Positions 43,748-53,991 of a DNA stretch of 64,000 nt are shown one piece after another. How positions within the stretch are numbered: position 1 is the stretch's first letter; the number at the start of each line of letters is the position of its first letter. Source of the DNA: Oligoflexia bacterium (GTDB lineage Bacteria > Bdellovibrionota > UBA1018); contig CAITVN010000070.1 in NCBI GenBank assembly GCA_903895855.1, positions 1 through 64,000 on the forward strand. The letters run 5' to 3'. The position numbers were made by a program, and so were the translations under genes. The notes below the pieces were generated by a model. The model saw only the letters and a list, made by a program, of their open reading frames with translations. It made no database searches and was not told the origin of the DNA.

Positions 43748-44152
43748 TCACTCCAGAACTACGCGAGTTTTCGCATAAACTTGGCTTAGCCTGTCTCTCA
43801 ATGTTTCGAGACCAAACGGTTTTCCGATGTAATTGCTCGCTCCGGCATGTATCGCTTCTCTGACTTGATGAGCCTCAAACTCAGCCGTAACCATGATAAA
43901 AGGAAGTTCTCGAAATTTTTCATCGGCCCTCACCCTTTTTAAAAGGTCAATTCCATTTTGTCGTGGCATATTCCAATCTGAAAATACGACACCAATCCGA
44001 GCGTCAGGTTGATTCAAGGCCGCCCAGGCGTCAACCCCATCTGAGGCTTCAATAAATTGAGAAAAACCAATCTGTGTGAGGCTACGCCGCAGCATTCTTC
44101 TCATCGTGTTCATGTCGTCTACAATCAATATTACCGTGTCTAGCTCGAACAC
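43748..44152 (-). CDS. Single-domain response regulator (CheY-like)
   Basis: This 134-residue receiver starts at a GTG at 44152, preceded by CGAGG at good spacing; a TTG at 44176 is possible. Motifs: LIVDDMN acidic pair, phosphoacceptor in VFSDWNMPRQNG, Thr in IMVTAEF and Lys in IGKPFG. It lies directly after a truncated cheX-like frame. It is a likely chemotaxis or motility signal relay, similar to the receiver at 30040-30438. Confidence 0.9.
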   Translation of the reverse strand: MFELDTVILIVDDMNTMRRMLRRSLTQIGFSQFIEASDGVDAWAALNQPDARIGVVFSDWNMPRQNGIDLLKRVRADEKFRELPFIMVTAEFEAHQVREAIHAGASNYIGKPFGLETLRDRLSQVYAKTRVVLE

Positions 44153-44165
44153 AAATCCTCGACTC

Positions 44166-44330
44166 TCATTGGGCAATCACACCGATGATATCAAACCCAG
44201 GTTGGGGTTTTGAACCCTCAAAATACGGAGCGCGTGCTGAAAGATTAGTTTCACACGAAACTTTCATGGCATTCAAAGTGCCCTCTACAAAAGGCTTCAA
44301 AAAATCTGGGTCAATTTCTTCAGTCATCAT
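44166..44330 (-). pseudogene. cheX-like fragment, frameshifted into the cheY gene
   Basis: This frame gives 54 residues starting MMTEEIDPDFLKPFVEGTLN and ending FDIIGVIAQ. This matches the N-terminal third of CheX (NPFxxAxxxVLxxM, then DxxGVIG). If the next frame is read after a +1 shift, it continues NESRGFVFEL, which looks like the next CheX strand (RGSVALSF), and then runs straight into the CheY domain. The rest of CheX is missing. It therefore looks like a decayed cheX fused to cheY by a deletion. Confidence 0.6.
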
Positions 44331-44402
44331 GGTTGACTTCAAAATTTTACCCGGGCCATCCTAAAATTGCATTGAAATTTTTTCGACAGTTTTTTGACAC
44401 AC

Positions 44403-45578
44403 TCAAACTGACTCAATCATAACATCAGCAAGTAAGTGCTCGCTTTTGCCCTTACTTACCCACTCAGTTTTCACCCAGTGTGAAAAAACAGACTGAAACC
44501 GTTGTTTTGTAAACCTAGCTGAAGCCTCGCGCAACTGCGCTTCTGAAAAGCGAGTGGGATCTTTCTCGCAGGCCAATACGGCGGTTTCTAAACTCGAGGC
44601 AGTCTGTTCGTCAAAAACAAACCCGCAATCAGACGGAATCGTGTCGCACACGCCCCCTGCCTTAAATGCAATCACTGGTGCACCACTAGCCATGGCCTCT
44701 AAAGGAGTGATTCCGAAATCTTCTAGCCCTGGAAAAACAAATCCACGACACCGTGAATACCACTCAACGATCTGTTCGTTAGTTTGATAGCCCAGAAACT
44801 CGACACTCGGTCCGGCCATTGCCTTCAAACGATTTTCATCTTGCCCGGCGCCGACTATCTTCAGCTGCAAACCCAAGCGATTAAAAACCTCAATGGCCAA
44901 ATCAACTCGCTTATAGGGAGCAAACGCGCCCACCATGAGGTAAAATGAATCGCGCGTCTTTGATAAACCTTTCTTGGTGAATCGATCAAGTTCAACAAAG
45001 GGAAAAATCACCTGGGCTGGCCTCTGATAATAAGCTTCAATTTCGCTTGCGATAAAATGACTGATTCCGCAGAGAGCATCGACTCTCTCAACTGAACTTG
45101 AGGCTCTATCCCAGCTCTGTAAAAAAGGCCGAACAAGACTGGCCACCGCACGAGTAACAAAAGAACTCTTGGTCTTGCCAAAATACTCATCAAAGCGATT
45201 CCACATGTACCGCATGGGCGCATAGACATACGACAAATGAACAGCATTCGGCGATTTTCTGATTCCTTTTGCCACACAATGTGAAGACGAAATCACCAAG
45301 TCATAATCGCGCAGATTGAAAGATTCAGCAAAATACGGAAGTATTGGCAAGAAATGGCGGTACCATTTTTCGATATGGCGAATCGAATTCAAAGGTGAAC
45401 TCACCACTTTATGTGACTCAATGGTCTGACTCACTGAACCTTTGACATGTATCAAAGTGAACACGTCGGCACCTGGAAATAATTCTAAAATCGCCTCAAG
45501 ACAAAGCTCGCCGCCTCGCATGCCGGTGAGCCAATCGTGAACCACTGCTACTTTAAGTTGAGGGCGATGACCTACCAT
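44403..45578 (-). CDS. GT4-family glycosyltransferase (WbaZ-like)
   Basis: This 391-residue GT-B enzyme has an N-terminal VAVVHDWLTGMRGGE motif, common in mannosyltransferases such as WbaZ. A C-terminal sugar-nucleotide site carries FVFPGLEDFGITPLEAMASG (the EX7E-type region) and GAGQDENRL. It would transfer a sugar, perhaps mannose, during polysaccharide synthesis at the inner membrane. It is the last gene of a minus-strand run with UXS and another GT4. Confidence 0.9.
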   Translation of the reverse strand: MVGHRPQLKVAVVHDWLTGMRGGELCLEAILELFPGADVFTLIHVKGSVSQTIESHKVVSSPLNSIRHIEKWYRHFLPILPYFAESFNLRDYDLVISSSHCVAKGIRKSPNAVHLSYVYAPMRYMWNRFDEYFGKTKSSFVTRAVASLVRPFLQSWDRASSSVERVDALCGISHFIASEIEAYYQRPAQVIFPFVELDRFTKKGLSKTRDSFYLMVGAFAPYKRVDLAIEVFNRLGLQLKIVGAGQDENRLKAMAGPSVEFLGYQTNEQIVEWYSRCRGFVFPGLEDFGITPLEAMASGAPVIAFKAGGVCDTIPSDCGFVFDEQTASSLETAVLACEKDPTRFSEAQLREASARFTKQRFQSVFSHWVKTEWVSKGKSEHLLADVMIESV

Positions 45579-45587
45579 AACTCAGTA

Positions 45588-46541
45588 TTACATTTCAGAT
45601 TTGAAATACTCGAGCGTTTGCTTCAGCCCCTCTTTCAAATCAACCTTAGGGGTCCAACCTAAGATGCTTTGAGCTCGGCCAATATCGGGGCATCGACGCC
45701 TCGGATCGTCAGGCCTAGACTCTAAGTGCTTGATCGCAAACTGGCGAGACATCACTTCAGATATGGCCTCAGCAAACTCTAACATCGTTCTTTCAACTGG
45801 GTTTCCGATATTCACCGGATCTTTCTCAGTACTCATAAAAAGCTTGAAAATTCCGTCAACCAGATCAGAAACAAAACAAAAACTTCGCGTCTGCTTGCCC
45901 GTACCATGAATCGTAAACGTCTGACCTCGAAGTGCCTGCATGCAAAGCTCTGGCACCACTCTACCATCATCAGGACGCATTCTCGGACCGTAGGTATTGA
46001 AAATTCTCACAATGCCTGCATTCAAGCCCTTCCAGCGAGCAGCCGACGAAACGTAAGCTTCAGCAAATCGCTTGGTTTCATCGTAACAAGCACGAGGTCC
46101 GATGGTATTCACATTGCCCCAGTAGGTCTCTTTCTGAGGATGCTCAAGGGGGTCACCATAAATTTCTGAAGTCGATGCGATCAAGTAGCGAGCCTTGTAC
46201 TTGATGGCGAGCGGTACCGTATTCATCGTACCAATCGAATCGACGGCCAAAATTTCCATCGGTATTTTTTCAAAATCAATGGGACTAGCCGGGCAAGCAA
46301 AATGCAGCAAACCACTGAGGCCATACCGTTCAAGAAAAGGAATCTCTCGCTCGCTCAAAGGCTCGCAAATGTCTTTGCGAATAAACTGAAAGGCCGACGA
46401 TTTTTGAGCTTGGCTAATATTTGACTCTCGGCCAGTCACCAAATTATCAATAGCAGTGACTGCAAAGCCTTCTTTCAAGAACCGATCACAGAGGTGTGAA
46501 CCGATAAATCCTGATCCGCCGGTGATGATGACGTGCTTCAT
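45588..46541 (-). CDS. uxs: UDP-glucuronate decarboxylase (UDP-xylose synthase)
   Basis: This 317-residue extended SDR starts at the ATG at 46541, with GGAAG at good spacing. It has the NAD motif GGSGFIGSHL, the catalytic serine in ASTSEIYGDP, and YDETK as YxxxK. NTYGPRMRPDDGRV in the C-terminal half matches UXS enzymes. It would convert UDP-glucuronate to UDP-xylose for the glycosyltransferases on either side. Confidence 0.9.
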   Translation of the reverse strand: MKHVIITGGSGFIGSHLCDRFLKEGFAVTAIDNLVTGRESNISQAQKSSAFQFIRKDICEPLSEREIPFLERYGLSGLLHFACPASPIDFEKIPMEILAVDSIGTMNTVPLAIKYKARYLIASTSEIYGDPLEHPQKETYWGNVNTIGPRACYDETKRFAEAYVSSAARWKGLNAGIVRIFNTYGPRMRPDDGRVVPELCMQALRGQTFTIHGTGKQTRSFCFVSDLVDGIFKLFMSTEKDPVNIGNPVERTMLEFAEAISEVMSRQFAIKHLESRPDDPRRRCPDIGRAQSILGWTPKVDLKEGLKQTLEYFKSEM

Positions 46542-46575
46542 TTTTAACTCTTCCTTACCCATTTACAGAACACAT

Positions 46576-47775
46576 TTACAGACTGACAGAAATGTCTAAT
46601 ATCTCTTGATAACTAGCATTGACCGTTCTCGCAAGGGCGATAGCTGAATATCTTTCACACAGCTCATGTCCAACTCGCGAATCTGGCCGCGAAACCTTGC
46701 CTGAAGTCACTTCAGCGAACGCCGCACTCCAATCGTACAGTTCGCGCGGGTTTCTAAAGCTCACTCCCCTATTTTCATAGGCTCCGAGACTTTCAAGGTG
46801 AGGAGCAATCTTAGCCGCGATTGCCGGAACCCCCAAAACCAAAGCCTCTACGGGCGGTAACCCGAACCCCTCATAAAGAGAAGGAGAGAAAAGCGCCGCC
46901 GAATGCTTCACCAGAGCGTAGGCACTCTCTAACTCTTGGTAGGGAACCGCAATGACCTGAGGCCGAGAGTTTTCAGGCACATCAGCGTTCACAGGGTTCA
47001 CGGGCTTCAGATTCGACCCCAGAATAACCAAGGGCCATGGTTTTTCGCCCTGGGCATGCATTCGGTAGGCTTCAAGTAAAAATTCGAGATTTTTGTGGGG
47101 CTTTGAATTCGCCAAACAAACAAAATAGCGACCTTCAGTCAGACCAAACTGTGACAAGACCCGTTTGCTCACTTGTTCAGCCGGGTGAGCGTAGCGACTC
47201 ACCCAATCAATCGCGTTATAAGCTAGCTTGAACTGTTCAGGCGAAAGCTTCAGCCATTCTTGCAACTCACTTTGAATCGACTTTGACACCGTCATTACTT
47301 TTGATGCGCCAAGTGCAAACGGTCTCAACACTAGCTGATAGTAGAGGCGATGAAAAAGTGAGCCATAGTGCAAGTGATTCAAATCGTGCAAAGTGGTAAT
47401 CCATTTGACTGATTTCATCAAACCCACTGGAATACTTGAAAACGTCGTACTGTGGTAAAGGGCTATCTGATGGGTGGCTATGATCTTTGGAATCTCAAAC
47501 CACTCGGCTAAACTGAGGGGTTTAGCCTTCGCAATGACCGATGAGAATGCGGCAACCCGAACTTGATCTGACAATGGCTCTGTGGGGGCCAAAGGGGCAC
47601 TCAATAAAAGCACCGGCTCGTACCTCAGCTCTTGTTGCTCACGAAGACTCATCAATCCTGTCAAAAGTGAACGTTGATAAGTCGAAAAGCCCCCCGATTT
47701 TGAGTCGATTTGCCTGAGGTCAATGAGAACTTTTTCTTTTGGCGATTTATTCGGCATGGCTTCAAGGGTTTTCAT
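46576..47775 (-). CDS. GT4-family glycosyltransferase
   Basis: This 399-residue GT-B glycosyltransferase has KSGGFSTYQRSLL at the N-terminus and the donor site ALFSPSLYEGFGLPPVEALV (EGFG...E), typical of GT4. CLANSKPHKNLEFLLEAY marks the second domain. It overlaps the upstream gene (47762-48697) by 14 bases and probably belongs to a polysaccharide cluster with UXS and WbaZ-like genes. Confidence 0.92.
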   Translation of the reverse strand: MKTLEAMPNKSPKEKVLIDLRQIDSKSGGFSTYQRSLLTGLMSLREQQELRYEPVLLLSAPLAPTEPLSDQVRVAAFSSVIAKAKPLSLAEWFEIPKIIATHQIALYHSTTFSSIPVGLMKSVKWITTLHDLNHLHYGSLFHRLYYQLVLRPFALGASKVMTVSKSIQSELQEWLKLSPEQFKLAYNAIDWVSRYAHPAEQVSKRVLSQFGLTEGRYFVCLANSKPHKNLEFLLEAYRMHAQGEKPWPLVILGSNLKPVNPVNADVPENSRPQVIAVPYQELESAYALVKHSAALFSPSLYEGFGLPPVEALVLGVPAIAAKIAPHLESLGAYENRGVSFRNPRELYDWSAAFAEVTSGKVSRPDSRVGHELCERYSAIALARTVNASYQEILDISVSL

Positions 47776-48697
47776 TTTTCTCGTTTTTTCTTTCTCGCTT
47801 TTTCCTCGGTGCCGCTGACTCGATCATTCCGACCCTCATGAGGGCGAAATCGTATTTAATCGGATCATTCGCATCAAATTGCTTCAAACAGTCGGTCACT
47901 TCAAGGGCCGCCTTCCAATTCAACGATTTTCTTTGGGTCATTTGAAGTTGCTGACTCAGTCTACCGGTATGGGTATCGAGCGGCATCACGAGCTGTGAAG
48001 GTCTGAGAACTTTTCCGCCAAGCTCGGCCACGGTAAACCGCTTGCCGGCCCAAAGTCCGGGGTCAATCTCATCGTGACGGCCCATCCAGCGCAAAAACAT
48101 CATCCAACGCTTACATGGGCTTGCCTCAGCTGGCGAGGTCAATAAGTAAGATCGCTTCAGCAGGGGTGATTTTGTTCGAATTTCATCAATCATGGCTATT
48201 TGCGCTGATTCAATGTTCACGTGGCTCTCTAAGCCCTTCAAAAAAAAAGCCCCAAAGGTTTGATGAGTTTGCCAAGCCTGCGCGATAGCCGCTGCCCATG
48301 CCGCAATCTCAAAATCGCGGGTGAACCGATGCACAAAACCACTGAGAACTGACTCTGCCATTTCTCGCCCCTTGGGGTCACCCATGGCGCGAATAAAAAC
48401 AGAGGGCGACTCGTATCGGCTCGCAATTCGACCAAGCAATTGTTCAATCGAACCTCTTATTTGTTTCACATTTCCATACGAAATGACCGCAGCCAAAAGA
48501 GCTACCGCCTCTTGATCATGAGGGTTTCGAAAACGATGAACGTACTCAACCGGGTCAGTCGAAAGCCAATTTTTCTTATGGTAAGTTGCCAGGGCAGAAT
48601 CTAACACCTTTTTCAGTTCTAAATGTGTTGATTTTGGCAAGCGATTTTCAATCGTTGCTGACGATTTTTTAACCGATTTTATTAACGATCTTTTCAT
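47762..48697 (-). CDS. TIGR02757/DUF2400 family protein
   Basis: This 311-residue cytosolic protein matches TIGR02757 (DUF2400). It has NPHDQEAVALLAAVISYGNV, then the Cys-Lys-Arg pair PCKRWMMFLRWMGRHDEIDP, and VMPLDTHTGRLSQQL. The fold is thought to be related to HhH-GPD DNA glycosylases (the LDTHTGR and KRWMMFLRWMGR elements), but the role is unestablished. It is first in the minus-strand run and divergent from the gene at 48772. Confidence 0.9.
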   Translation of the reverse strand: MKRSLIKSVKKSSATIENRLPKSTHLELKKVLDSALATYHKKNWLSTDPVEYVHRFRNPHDQEAVALLAAVISYGNVKQIRGSIEQLLGRIASRYESPSVFIRAMGDPKGREMAESVLSGFVHRFTRDFEIAAWAAAIAQAWQTHQTFGAFFLKGLESHVNIESAQIAMIDEIRTKSPLLKRSYLLTSPAEASPCKRWMMFLRWMGRHDEIDPGLWAGKRFTVAELGGKVLRPSQLVMPLDTHTGRLSQQLQMTQRKSLNWKAALEVTDCLKQFDANDPIKYDFALMRVGMIESAAPRKKRERKNEKNENP

Positions 48698-48771
48698 TTA
48701 ATTTTCTATATTTTCTAAGATTTCTTGCGCCAATTTTTCTCTCAGCATATGCCTTTGTCTAGGTGAGGGAA

Positions 48772-49587
48772 ATGCCGAAGTCGAATGATTCGAAGAAATT
48801 GAATGAATCAAATCAATCAGGTGCGTCAACCAGGTCAGCACGTTTGAAGACCGTTACCCGTGCTCCAAAGGGTTCGCCCGCTCTCATTGGCACCCTACTT
48901 TCAATTGCTTTGTCGTTTCAACTCAATTTCGCAACGACGGCCAGTGGTTCAGAAAAGGCCAAAATTGAAGAAACATCAACAGAAGCTTCTACAAAAACTT
49001 CAACGAGTAAAGCGCCCGACCTAGTTAAAAAGAAGCAGAAACCTAAGAAGGCCACGAAAGCGCAAAGCCTCGATCCCGACACCAAAGAAATTCCGCAGAC
49101 CCCTAGTACCCCCCCTACACTCGGCAAGCCGATGCCAGAAAACCCGCCGTTTCGCTGTTTAAGGCGCATTCTTTACAAAGGCAAACTTCTCGGTTGCGAT
49201 TCTAATCACCTACAAGACGGCGAAGGCTTACGAGAAATCATTCAAGACATAAAGCCCGCAGTTGCTGAGCTCAACACTTATCAGACTAATCGAAGATCAC
49301 TGAATAAGACCGCCTACTACGCAACTGCAGGCATTGCACTTGGTCTGGGTGGCTGGTTTTTTGCAAACTCTTTTTATCCAACACCTGAACAAGGCCAAAC
49401 CCGAAATATCATTAGAAATACCGCAGGATTTGTGGGTTATGGCCTAGCCGCAAGTGCCGTTGGTTACGGTTTTTATTTCATGAACAAGAATGAAGAGCAT
49501 TTGAAAAATGCCATTATTTTATACAACGACGCGAGACCGAACGACCCACTCGAACTTCGCATCAGTCACACGTTTGAACTGTTTTAG
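48772..49587 (+). CDS. Membrane-associated hypothetical protein
   Basis: The protein has about 271 residues from 48772, where AGG lies eight bases upstream; a GTG at 48763 is an alternative. A signal or anchor helix (ALIGTLLSIALSFQLNFA, about 40-57) is followed by a Lys/Thr/Pro-rich low-complexity linker and a domain with two cysteines (FRCLRR, LGCDSN). Two glycine-rich hydrophobic segments (YYATAGIALGLGGWFFA; TAGFVGYGLAASAVGYGFYF) lie near the C-terminus. No family is recognised. carB follows 40 bp later on the same strand. Confidence 0.72.
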   Translation: MPKSNDSKKLNESNQSGASTRSARLKTVTRAPKGSPALIGTLLSIALSFQLNFATTASGSEKAKIEETSTEASTKTSTSKAPDLVKKKQKPKKATKAQSLDPDTKEIPQTPSTPPTLGKPMPENPPFRCLRRILYKGKLLGCDSNHLQDGEGLREIIQDIKPAVAELNTYQTNRRSLNKTAYYATAGIALGLGGWFFANSFYPTPEQGQTRNIIRNTAGFVGYGLAASAVGYGFYFMNKNEEHLKNAIILYNDARPNDPLELRISHTFELF

Positions 49588-49627
49588 AGATGAACTTTAA
49601 AAGGAATTAGCAAAAGGAAATGAACGA

Positions 49628-52600
49628 ATGCCAAAACGCCTAGACATTCAATCGATTCTACTCATCGGCAGCGGCCCGATCGTCATCGGACAAGCCTGCG
49701 AATTCGATTACTCGGGCACCCAAGCAATCAAAGCTCTTCGAGAAGAAGGCTACCGAGTCATTCTCATCAATTCGAACCCAGCCACCATCATGACTGACCC
49801 AGAAATGGCAGACCGCGTTTACATTGAACCTTTGACGGTCGAATTCATTGAACGCGTCATTGCCATTGAAAAACCCGACGCCCTCTTACCAACCATGGGC
49901 GGGCAAACCGCGTTAAACCTCACCATGGCTCTACACAAAGCGGGCATTCTTGAAAAATACAACGTCGAGATCTTAGGAGCGAAGCCCGAAGTCATTCACC
50001 GAGCTGAAGATCGAGAAACATTCAAAACGATCATGGATTCTATCGGCATTGAAAGCGCCAGGTCTCGAGTCGTGCGAAACCAAGAAGATGCCAAGAGCGC
50101 AGTCAAAGAATTTGGATTGCCCATCATTTTGCGCCCGTCGTTCACGCTAGGTGGCGAGGGTGGTGGTGCGGCTTTCACCGAAGAAGAATTTTTTACCAAA
50201 CTCGAGCGTGCTCTTTTTCTTTCGCCCAATCACGATTGCTTAGTCGAAGAAAGTTTACTGGGTTGGAAAGAATTTGAACTCGAAGTCGTGAGAGATCAAA
50301 AAGACAATGTCATCATTGTGTGTTCAATTGAGAACTTCGACCCGATGGGCATTCACACCGGTGACAGCATTACCGTGGCACCAGCCCAGACTCTGACCGA
50401 TTTTGAGTATCAACGCCTCAGAGACCAGGCCATCAAGATCATTCGCGCTATCGGAGTCGATACGGGTGGTTCAAACATTCAGTTTGCGATCAATCCCGCC
50501 AATGGCCGAATCATCGTGATCGAGATGAACCCTCGGGTTTCGCGCTCAAGCGCACTGGCTTCTAAGGCAACTGGGTTTCCGATTGCGCGCGTGGCGGCGA
50601 AGCTGGCTGTCGGCTATGCACTCGATGAACTCAAGAATGATATCACGCAGACTACGCTAGCGAGTTTTGAACCCAGTATCGATTATGTAGTGACTAAGAT
50701 TCCGCGATTTGACTTTGATAAATTTAGACCAACCGAAGCCTTGCTCACGACTCAAATGAAAAGCGTGGGCGAAGTGATGGCGATTGGCCGCACGTTTGAT
50801 GAGTCATTTTCAAAAGCGCTGGCTGGTTTAGAGGTCGAAGTCGGCTGGTTAGCGCCTGGATTTAGAAAACCCCTCAAGGCAAGTGAAGACCTCATCACAA
50901 AGCCCTCGGCTTATCGCATTTGGGCGATCGCCGACGCCATGAGAGCAGGCGCTTCAGTCGGTGAGCTTTCAAAAAAGTCAGGCATCGACATTTGGTTTCT
51001 CGAACGACTGTCACGATTCATTGTGAAAGAGCAATCATGGAAGGGCATTTCTTGGCCCCTATCTGCCTCTGCCCTTAAAGAGGCGAAGTTCATGGGCTTC
51101 ACTGATCGCGCACTCGCTGGCATTTTCAAAGTAAACGAAGAACTCGTCAGACTTGAGAGAGAAAAACACAGCATTCATGCCGCATTCTTGAGCGTAGACA
51201 CCTGCGCCGCTGAATTCGAAGCCAAGACACCTTATCTTTACAGTTCGTATCGCGGTACCGATGAATCGATTGTGAGCACCAAACCCAAAGTCATGATTCT
51301 TGGCGGGGGCCCCAATCGAATCGGCCAAGGCATTGAATTTGATTATTGCTGTGTGCACGCTTCAATGGCTCTACGCAAACTGGGGTTTGACACCATCATG
51401 GTCAACTCAAATCCTGAAACAGTCAGTACCGATTTCGACATGAGCGACAAACTTTATTTCGAACCACTCACACCCGAACACGTGATCAATATTGCCAGAG
51501 TAGAAAAACCTATGGGAGTGATCGTTCAGTTCGGTGGCCAAACGCCTTTAAAGCTGGCAAAAGCTCTTGAGCGCGCGGGCATCAAAATTTTAGGCACCTC
51601 AACCGAAAGCATTGATATCGCCGAAAACCGCGAGCGCTGTGATGAGCTACTAAAATCGCTTCGACCGCTCGGATTAGAAACGCCACCAGCGACTCGGGCG
51701 TTTAGCCGGGTTGAAGCGATTACAAACGCAAAAGAAATTGGGTTTCCGGTTGTGGTTAGGCCTTCGTATGTTTTGGGCGGTAAAGCCATGCGCATCGTTC
51801 GCAACGAAACGTCACTGAAAAAATGGATCGACGAAGCCCTACAGGTCAGTGGTGAGCACCCGGTTTTGATCGATCGTTTTCTAGACAAAGCCACAGAAGT
51901 CGACGTCGATGCGCTTTCTGACGGTGACACTACTTTTATCGGCGGACTCATGGAGCACATTGAAGAAGCGGGTATTCACTCAGGTGACAGCGCGTGTTCG
52001 CTGCCAGCGGTTTCTTTGTCACAATCCGTGCAAGATCGCATTCGTACGTATTCACGCGAGTTAGCAAAACGCCTGAATGTGGTGGGCCTCATGAACGCTC
52101 AATTTGCCGTTCAAGGTGATCACATTTTTTTACTTGAAGTGAACCCTCGAGCCTCGCGTACAGTACCGTTTGTCAGCAAGGCCGTTGGGGCACCCTTGGC
52201 TAAAATCGCCGCAGAACTCATGGTCGGAAAAAAATTCTCTGCCCTGGGCATCACGAGTGATTTTGACACGAAACTTCGGGCCTACTTTGTCAAAGCCCCT
52301 GTGTTTCCGTTTTCAAAATTTCCCGGCGTTGATGTGTTGTTAGGCCCAGAAATGAAATCAACAGGCGAAGTGATGGGTCGAGCGCCGACCTTTGCTGGTG
52401 CGTTCGCTAAAGCGATGATCGCGAGCGGAATGCCACTGCCGCAATCAGGCAAAGTTTTCTTATCAATTCGCGATCGTGACAAAGCCGAGATGCTACCCCT
52501 GGCAAAAAAACTCGCTCATTTGGGCTTTGAACTTTGGGCTACCCACGGAACCTCTGCCTACTTAAAATCGCATGGCCTCGCCGCTCAAGCGATCAATAAA

Positions 52601-52825
52601 TTTCAAGAAGGCCCCCCCGACTGTGTTCAGGCGATTCGAGAAGGCAAATTTCAGTTGGTCATCAACACCACCTCTGATGACAAAGCGATTAAAGACAGCC
52701 TTTCGATTAGACGGGCAGCTTTAGAAAGAAAAATTCCGTACAGCACAGTGCTTTCGTCAGCGCGTGCAATGGTGCAAGCAATTGAAGAGAAAGAATGGAA
52801 CCGGCAAGAGGTCAGTCACCTATGA
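49628..52825 (+). CDS. carB: Carbamoyl-phosphate synthase large subunit
   Basis: This 1065-residue protein is full length for CarB. It has two ATP-grasp halves, each with an N-terminal [17 protein letters not shown] or [17 protein letters not shown] signature and [18 protein letters not shown] or [20 protein letters not shown]-terminal MGS-like allosteric domain follows (residues about 935-1065). It makes carbamoyl phosphate from bicarbonate, ammonia from CarA and two ATP, for pyrimidine and arginine synthesis. carA is not adjacent. The stop overlaps the following small zinc-finger gene. Confidence 0.97.
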   Translation: MPKRLDIQSILLIGSGPIVIGQACEFDYSGTQAIKALREEGYRVILINSNPATIMTDPEMADRVYIEPLTVEFIERVIAIEKPDALLPTMGGQTALNLTMALHKAGILEKYNVEILGAKPEVIHRAEDRETFKTIMDSIGIESARSRVVRNQEDAKSAVKEFGLPIILRPSFTLGGEGGGAAFTEEEFFTKLERALFLSPNHDCLVEESLLGWKEFELEVVRDQKDNVIIVCSIENFDPMGIHTGDSITVAPAQTLTDFEYQRLRDQAIKIIRAIGVDTGGSNIQFAINPANGRIIVIEMNPRVSRSSALASKATGFPIARVAAKLAVGYALDELKNDITQTTLASFEPSIDYVVTKIPRFDFDKFRPTEALLTTQMKSVGEVMAIGRTFDESFSKALAGLEVEVGWLAPGFRKPLKASEDLITKPSAYRIWAIADAMRAGASVGELSKKSGIDIWFLERLSRFIVKEQSWKGISWPLSASALKEAKFMGFTDRALAGIFKVNEELVRLEREKHSIHAAFLSVDTCAAEFEAKTPYLYSSYRGTDESIVSTKPKVMILGGGPNRIGQGIEFDYCCVHASMALRKLGFDTIMVNSNPETVSTDFDMSDKLYFEPLTPEHVINIARVEKPMGVIVQFGGQTPLKLAKALERAGIKILGTSTESIDIAENRERCDELLKSLRPLGLETPPATRAFSRVEAITNAKEIGFPVVVRPSYVLGGKAMRIVRNETSLKKWIDEALQVSGEHPVLIDRFLDKATEVDVDALSDGDTTFIGGLMEHIEEAGIHSGDSACSLPAVSLSQSVQDRIRTYSRELAKRLNVVGLMNAQFAVQGDHIFLLEVNPRASRTVPFVSKAVGAPLAKIAAELMVGKKFSALGITSDFDTKLRAYFVKAPVFPFSKFPGVDVLLGPEMKSTGEVMGRAPTFAGAFAKAMIASGMPLPQSGKVFLSIRDRDKAEMLPLAKKLAHLGFELWATHGTSAYLKSHGLAAQAINKFQEGPPDCVQAIREGKFQLVINTTSDDKAIKDSLSIRRAALERKIPYSTVLSSARAMVQAIEEKEWNRQEVSHL

Positions 52826-53118
52826 GTTTAGCAAATGGATTTTGTTGGCATTGTTCGAAACCACTCACTCACCTTGACTTTGGCAGGCAAGACCGCTGCC
52901 CTCACTGTGGTCGCGACACGCGAGCTTGTAAGGCTTGCGTTCACTATGAGCGCGGCATCAACAATGACTGCCGCGAAACTTCTGCTGATCGCGTAGTCGA
53001 TAAAGAACGCTCAAACTTTTGCGACTATTTCAAGCCGTCACAAACGCCTACTGGTAATGTAGCGACCGCAAAAGATGTGATGAAAGCCGCGGCTGAGGCG
53101 CTCTTCAAGAAAAAGTGA
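52822..53118 (+). CDS. Small zinc-ribbon protein coupled to carB
   Basis: This 98-residue protein starts at the ATG of an ATGA overlap with the carB stop. It has [24 protein letters not shown], a histidine and cysteines in [10 protein letters not shown] and NFCDYFKP. That is eight cysteines, consistent with one or two zinc-binding ribbons. The tail is helical and Lys-rich. Tight coupling to carB suggests a related role, but I recognise no function. Confidence 0.85.
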   Translation: MSLANGFCWHCSKPLTHLDFGRQDRCPHCGRDTRACKACVHYERGINNDCRETSADRVVDKERSNFCDYFKPSQTPTGNVATAKDVMKAAAEALFKKK

Positions 53119-53152
53119 CCCTCGGCTACGAATAAAGATCACCCGACCTCAA

Positions 53153-53175
53153 TGATACCCATTTCATTGGTGTCA
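53153..53175. terminator. Bidirectional hairpin between convergent genes
   Basis: TGATACC (53153-53159) pairs with GGTGTCA (53169-53175), with one G-T pair, between the stops of the zinc-ribbon gene and the pirin gene. It has no clear T-tract. It could mark the 3' end of both transcripts. Confidence 0.35.
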
Positions 53176-53958
53176 CTGCCACATGCGAAACACTAAGACT
53201 TCAGCCCCTGGCTCAGCCGAGAGCACCACCTCGGTGCCTTGCTCACTTTCGAGTTCTTCATCATTTGCGGGCATGACCGCCAAACCGTCACCTTGCGAAA
53301 TCGAAATCTGACTGACATCGCCACTCACTTTGATTTGGCCTTTAACCGCTTGAATCCAGAGGTAGTCACTGGGCTCAGATTCGATCAACCAAGTATCGTT
53401 TGAGGCCTTCGCCTCAGGCTTCTTTTTCCAGCGTTTTGCAGACAACTCAACATTTTGGTGAATGTGAACGAGTCCATCACGTGCCGTTGGCGAGACCAAA
53501 AGCGTGGGCTCACCCGAATCGAGTTGCGAAGTAAAATCGACTTGCTCATATTTCGGTTTGATCGAGGCCTTATTTGGCAGAAACCAAATTTGATACAAGT
53601 GGGTCGACTGATCTTTGAGAGCATTGAACTCAGAATGCCGAATACCACTACCGGCGCTCATTTTTTGAACTTCACCGGGCTTGATGATTCCTTGTGCCCC
53701 CGTCGAATCACGGTGCTCGATGGCGCCTTCGATGACGTAAGTGACAATTTCCATGTCTTTGTGACCATGAGTTGGGAAGCCTTCGCCGCCTTCAATCCAG
53801 TCTTCATTGATTACTCGCAGATAGGCAAACCCCATTTGCTCTTCATCATGGTACTCACCAAACGAAAAGGTGTGGTAGGTCTTCAACCAACCGTGATTGA
53901 AGTGACCACGGTCTTTTGAACGCCTCAAAACAAATCGGTCAGATTCAGGTGTTTTCAT
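53173..53958 (-). CDS. Pirin-family protein (YhhW-like)
   Basis: This 261-residue cupin has the pirin signature GGEGFPTHGHKDMEIVTYVI followed by GAIEHRDSTG and SAGSGIRHSEFN. The histidines and glutamate of the first barrel bind the metal (His in HGH, Glu, and His in RHSE). YhhW-type pirins can act as quercetin dioxygenases and respond to redox. It follows a DoxX gene by 33 bp and probably forms an operon under the divergent LysR regulator. Confidence 0.94.
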   Translation of the reverse strand: MKTPESDRFVLRRSKDRGHFNHGWLKTYHTFSFGEYHDEEQMGFAYLRVINEDWIEGGEGFPTHGHKDMEIVTYVIEGAIEHRDSTGAQGIIKPGEVQKMSAGSGIRHSEFNALKDQSTHLYQIWFLPNKASIKPKYEQVDFTSQLDSGEPTLLVSPTARDGLVHIHQNVELSAKRWKKKPEAKASNDTWLIESEPSDYLWIQAVKGQIKVSGDVSQISISQGDGLAVMPANDEELESEQGTEVVLSAEPGAEVLVFRMWQ

Positions 53959-53991
53959 TTCTAACCTCTTTTCCTAATTTCACGTCAAAAT

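Noticed and set aside
52608-52620. C7 run within carB as phase variation
   Set aside because: carB is an essential-type metabolic gene with an intact frame, so a short C run inside coding sequence is most simply codon use.
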